Below are positions 21,001 to 23,565 of a stretch of 23,565 bases of DNA, piece after piece. Position numbers and translations under genes: made by a program. How positions within the stretch are numbered: the stretch's first letter is position 1; the number at the start of each line of letters is the position of its first letter. Origin of the DNA: Pelargonium cotyledonis (taxonomy: Eukaryota; Streptophyta; Magnoliopsida; Geraniales; Geraniaceae); contig JAYMTA010000861.1 of NCBI GenBank assembly GCA_036897625.1, forward strand, positions 1 through 23,565. The letters are read 5' to 3'. Under the pieces are notes generated by a model. It did not search any database. It had not been told where the DNA came from and was given only the letters and a program-made list of their open reading frames with translations.

Positions 21001-22325
21001 TGTGTTATATGGTGGCGACATCATTAGAGAATTCAGTGGCAAGGACCATACAGGCTCTTCTGTTGTTGGAGGTAGTGCAGCTGATCTAAAAGGTGGTGCT
21101 ACCGTTGGAGAATACAGTAGAAAAGACGGTACAGGCTCTATAATATATTTCAGTAATATGTCAAATAAATTACTTAAACTGTTCTAAATTTAACATGTAA
21201 TTCGCACTATTTTAGAAATGTTGAAATATAACAGAGAAAATATATTATTCAACTTAATATGAGTACATAAGAGAGCCTATTTATAGGCTTGATAGTTTGA
21301 CTATCAATGATAGCTAAGAAGGAAAGTGTAACTAAAAGATTACAATACCGGAGATCATGTATATAAATGTAATTGAGAATACATATTAATTATAACTGAT
21401 ATTCATATTTATTCACTAACAAGAAAGATCTTTGTTCCAACTGGCATTCCAAAGATCAAGTTCAAGACTATATTTATGCTATTGGAAGTACTACCAATCC
21501 CCCAATAAGAAAATAATAAGTTGCAGCATAACAATCAGTGCCACATAAAAAAGAGAAAGTTCAGAGATTGCTTGTATCATCTATTCACTTTATAAACAGA
21601 TGTTACAATCCTTTGACATTCAGTGAGAGTTTAGGAAAACTAGCCTACAGACCATAAAATTGTGCCTTCTAATGAATATGATATACTACTACTTGTCCGA
21701 AATGATAATAAAAGCAGCTAAACATGATTATTGAAATGAGGTCTCTGATGTAAATTCTTGTGAAAAGCAAAAGCTTTGATCAAGCACGACATGTAAATCT
21801 ATGATGCAAAGTAGCGTAATTCTTGGACAGTAAATGAATTAATGACAAATACAGACTGATACAATTGTTGCTAGCGGTGTTGCATGTAATGAACTAACTT
21901 AGGAGCTCTAAGTTCTGGTTACGAATGTTTTAGTCTATTTTAGTTCCAGATCCATAAGGATGCCAAAGTACCAAAGAGTAGATCTCAATTCTACCATTCC
22001 TTCTACACAGCAGAAACCATCTCAAACAAAAGTTCAACTACAGCATTGAGCATACATGCTCAGGTTTCCACATTACTGGTCAAATAGACAACAATAACAA
22101 CAACAAGAGTGAATTTCATCAACCAAGATCACCAATTTGTCTTTTGAACACAAAATACAAAATGTTTCATAGTTTTATCAAGTGGGTCATGAAATATTAT
22201 ATCAAATTTCAAGTAAGAGATGTTAAAGTTCAAAGCTTACCGGTAGATCCCTGAACAGTCCAAGAAAAGACAATGACAACGAGTTTCACCAGCTGGAGAA
22301 ACACTAGCTTCTTCGAGGCCTCCAT
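15005..22325 (-). CDS. ALE2-like receptor serine/threonine kinase, fifteen exons
   Basis: Exons: 22241-22325, 20949-21137, 20660-20800, 20492-20575, 20320-20409, 18906-19034, 18610-18831, 18385-18510, 18179-18280, 17967-18080, 17518-17889, 17147-17443, 16362-16751, 16001-16244, 15005-15689; together 1089 residues. Residues 1-28 are a signal peptide (MEASKKLVFLQLVK...). About 29-427 are rich in Pro and Ser. About 428-551 form the conserved ectodomain (CACVWPMQVGLRLGVDLYTF, KQSQVRIMGAN, FGDYEVLYVRY). A membrane span lies near 601-625. The kinase runs from about 695 to 970 with GEGGFG, VKVLKR, HRDFKSSN, DFG and APE, so it looks catalytically competent. In Arabidopsis, ALE2 acts with ACR4 in epidermal differentiation and cuticle formation. 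Twelve successive introns are phase 1. The ends of exon 2 and exon 10 are uncertain (GTAAGG or a GC donor near 20892; acceptor at 18080 or 18056, both in frame). Length exceeds Arabidopsis ALE2 because of the Pro-rich part. Confidence 0.93.
15690..16000 (-). other. Last intron of the ALE2-like gene
   Basis: This phase-2 intron splits the kinase between GTFG and YVAPEYA. It contains the 81-bp hAT-like inverted-repeat element described separately, which accounts for about a quarter of it. Confidence 0.85.
15813..15893. mobile_element. Short non-autonomous hAT-like element (MITE remnant)
   Basis: The segment starts CAGGGTC and ends GACCCTG (one base of offset aside, the ends are inverted copies), and inside are the mirrored blocks GGGGCCCAAATTTTAAATTTGG and CAGGGCCC. 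CAGGG...CCCTG ends with inner GGCCC runs are typical of plant hAT elements. Clear 8-bp target duplications are not visible, so it is either old or a fragment. At 81 bp it can code for nothing. Superfamily assignment is by resemblance only. Confidence 0.45.
16752..17146 (-). other. Intron between the transmembrane and kinase exons of the ALE2-like gene
   Basis: A 395-base phase-1 intron (donor GTAATA, acceptor TTTCAG). It is AT-rich and nothing is recognised in it. Confidence 0.75.
17492..17512. repeat. (GA)n microsatellite at an ALE2-like splice donor
   Basis: Twenty-one bases of GA repeat. On the minus strand it reads as a CT run that begins a few bases after the GTTACC donor of the ectodomain exon (ending at 17518). 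This short 74-base intron is therefore about a quarter microsatellite, and length changes could affect splicing. Confidence 0.85.
19035..20319 (-). other. Intron of the ALE2-like gene containing a decayed tandem duplication
   Basis: A 1.29-kb phase-1 intron between two proline-rich exons. Its left part (19035-19490) shows only low-complexity A- and T-rich sequence. The part from about 19500 to 19860 is a diverged copy of 20036-20435, and includes an exon relic at 19744-19827. Confidence 0.75.
19500..20435 (-). repeat. Tandem segmental duplication inside the ALE2-like gene
   Basis: Copy A spans about 19500-19860 and copy B about 20036-20435, offset by some 540-580 bases. Shared blocks in the same order include TAACCA...TCACT-CCCT-GC-CATGTTTTA, GCT(C/T)ACTAAGTTGTAC--GGTATAGTTG and AGGGAATCC, with scattered substitutions and indels. 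Copy B contains the live exon 20320-20409; copy A contains its relic. Boundaries were judged by eye. Confidence 0.75.
19744..19827 (-). pseudogene. Relic of a duplicated proline-rich exon of the ALE2-like gene
   Basis: In the frame matching the live exon at 20320-20409 it reads GFPDNSPSISPAVPEEYLSTIP, against GFPETSPLMSPVMPGQSPPTIP in the live copy. The donor GTACAACTTAG is kept, but the acceptor side is disturbed (GATAG instead of ACAG), several bases are missing, and an in-frame TAG precedes GFP. I infer it is now skipped as intron. It records expansion of the ectodomain by exon duplication. Confidence 0.72.
21138..22240 (-). other. First intron of the ALE2-like gene
   Basis: A 1.1-kb phase-1 intron between the signal-peptide exon (donor GTAAGC) and the first proline-rich exon (acceptor TTATAG). 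It carries the solo LTR at 21219-21421. The rest (21427-22240) is AT-rich and shows nothing recognisable. Confidence 0.8.
21219..21421 (-). mobile_element. Solo LTR, probably Copia-type or TRIM, in an ALE2 intron
   Basis: A 203-base unit bounded by TGTT...AACA (TG...CA ends on both strands) and flanked by the perfect 5-bp target duplication AGAAA (21214-21218 and 21422-21426). On the minus strand it has a promoter-like CCTATAAATAGGCTC about two-thirds along and runs of T-rich sequence near the end, so it lies in the same sense as the host gene. No internal region or second LTR is present: a fossil left by LTR-LTR recombination. Short length fits small Copia or TRIM families. Intact ends and target duplication suggest it is not very old; no date can be given from a single LTR. 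Confidence 0.8.
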
Positions 22326-22998
22326 CCCATACAACATCAAAATATTGCAGAAAAATAATGCACACCCAAAAGAGACAAACAAGAAAAAATTGAATAAAAG
22401 CAATCGATTGATAGCTTGAAGCAAGACCAAGAGGAGGGAGAGAGGTTAGATGAGCAAAGACCCACAAAAAGAGAGATCAAAGCAACGAGAAAACAGTTTA
22501 TGGGAAAGCCCATAACAGGGTTTGGTGAAAACAACCCAAGAAGCCATTTTCTGAGAATCTAAGCTAAAAAAGAAGCAGAGCTTAATTAGAGATTGTTGTT
22601 GCCATAAAAGATGGGACCTTTTCTACAAACATGAGTTATTGAGCACAATTAAAACTGACCCAGAAGGAAATAAAAATGAATACACTGTGGACACACCACA
22701 AACACAGTGGCAGGTAACAGACAGTTTTGAGGAGAGAGATAAAGGAAGGTTGTGGACAGAGAAAGAGATTCCAATTCCTGATCAGTATTTTTTTAAGAGA
22801 TGGGAAGTTGGAATCATTGTGGTTAATGGGAATTGAACCAACTTTTTTTGTATTATTTTGGGGTTTTGGGTTGAAAGTTGAAATCTTGGGGGCTTGGCTG
22901 TAGTTGTTGTTGGGGTTGCTTGGCTTGACTCAATTGCTTTGCTGGTTTTCAGTTGATCTTGTTGGCCATCTGAGAGTGACTGGTGACAGTGAGGTCTA

Positions 22999-23007
22999 CC
23001 ACGTGTC
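22999..23007. promoter_or_regulatory. G-box in the ALE2-like promoter region
   Basis: CCACGTGTC contains the palindromic CACGTG core (23000-23005) recognised by plant bZIP and bHLH factors. It lies upstream of the ALE2-like gene on the expected side. Motif evidence only. Confidence 0.35.
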
Positions 23008-23227
23008 AAACGCTTTCATTAATTAATGTAGTAATTATTAAAATGTTTAAAACATATACAAATTCAATATTTATTAATGAAGATGATTTATACCTGCTTC
23101 ATATATTTATTAAACCTTATAATATAATTTTATTTATTAAAAAAAATGTTAAGAGCATAAAATATAAATTTTCGATTAAATTTTTGAAAATGATTAATTT
23201 TCACACGAAATAGCTAACAAAAGAAAA

Positions 23228-23565
23228 ATGCCGGACGGAGCCAGGAAATTGATAAGGGGGGCACAATTTTTTTTTCAAAAGTTATAATACCATAAATTTT
23301 ATATGATAAAATCATTCGAAAAGTATTAAATATAATATTTTATACACAAAAAGTGTATAACTTCCGTAAAAATTCAAATTTAAAATTTAAAATTATACTT
23401 TAATAAAATACTTGTTCATAAATACTAAAACACAAAGGAAGAACATTCTATTGTTAAAGAATGTATAATGTAAAAGATTAAATTATGAAAGGGGAAAGTA
23501 GTTTCATTTCTATACTAGTATACTAAATGAGTTAAATAAAAAAATAAAATGAGTTATATTTTATT
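23228..23565. mobile_element. Possible transposon end (unclassified), running off the window
   Basis: The string GCCGGACGGAGCCAGGAAATTGATAAGGGGGGCACAA (given here by position: 23229-23265) stands out as GC-rich within AT-rich DNA. CGGAGCCAGGAA followed by a G run and a T run is a pattern I associate with the ends of dispersed plant DNA transposons. The other end is not in the window and no target duplication can be tested. Treat as a hint. Confidence 0.25.

Larger units (their letters stand above)
22326..23565. other. 5' region of the ALE2-like gene and AT-rich flank
   Basis: Bases 22326 to about 22620 fit a minus-strand 5' UTR: pyrimidine-rich, with short upstream open frames starting at ATGs around 22430, 22467 and 22534 on the minus strand, which might dampen translation if transcribed. 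A G-box (CCACGTGTC, 22999-23007) lies about 680 bases above the start codon. From 23010 on the sequence is very AT-rich with no gene; 23228-23275 resembles the end of a transposon. Confidence 0.55.

Noticed and set aside
21219-21421. Complete LTR retrotransposon in ALE2 intron 1
   Set aside because: Only one LTR with its own target duplication is present and no internal region, so it is a solo LTR.
1-23565. CRISPR arrays, bacterial operons, rRNA or a phage-like system
   Set aside because: The window is ordinary plant nuclear DNA with intron-rich genes; no regularly spaced repeats or rRNA-like blocks are seen.

Overview
This is nuclear DNA from a flowering plant, most likely a eudicot. It is AT-rich, and the genes are broken by many short GT-AG introns with T-rich 3' ends. 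All four loci belong to plant families: a TMN-type TM9SF protein, an MSI4/FVE WD40 protein, OST5/TMEM258 and an ALE2-type receptor kinase. The species cannot be fixed from the sequence. All four loci read on the minus strand. Exons were placed by hand from splice signals, reading-frame phase and remembered family sequences; no search was run.

Layout, left to right. 1-1095: intergenic, with clustered ACGTG boxes and a SINE-like patch inside a direct repeat. 1096-4704: a complete seven-exon gene for a 643-residue nine-pass TM9SF/EMP70 protein of the TMN8/9 type. 5297-10385: a nearly full-length, intron-bearing copy of the MSI4/FVE chromatin WD40 gene. It looks dead, with two frameshifts, two nonsense codons, loss of the end of exon 1, and one splice site without GT. 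11714-13788: a small intact gene for the 76-residue OST5/TMEM258 subunit of oligosaccharyltransferase, whose first coding exon is only the ATG. 15005-22325: a complete fifteen-exon ALE2-like receptor kinase gene (about 1089 residues) with a long proline-rich ectodomain, a Cys-containing ectodomain, one membrane span and an RD kinase. 22326-23565: its 5' region, ending in AT-rich, transposon-like DNA.

The genes do not form a pathway. TM9SF and OST5 act in the Golgi and ER, ALE2 at the plasma membrane, and MSI4/FVE in the nucleus. The most notable points are the decaying MSI4/FVE copy, and the ALE2 ectodomain built from consecutive exons bounded by phase-1 introns, with a dead duplicate of one such exon still visible in an intron. 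A solo LTR with a perfect 5-bp target duplication and a short hAT-like element also lie in ALE2 introns.
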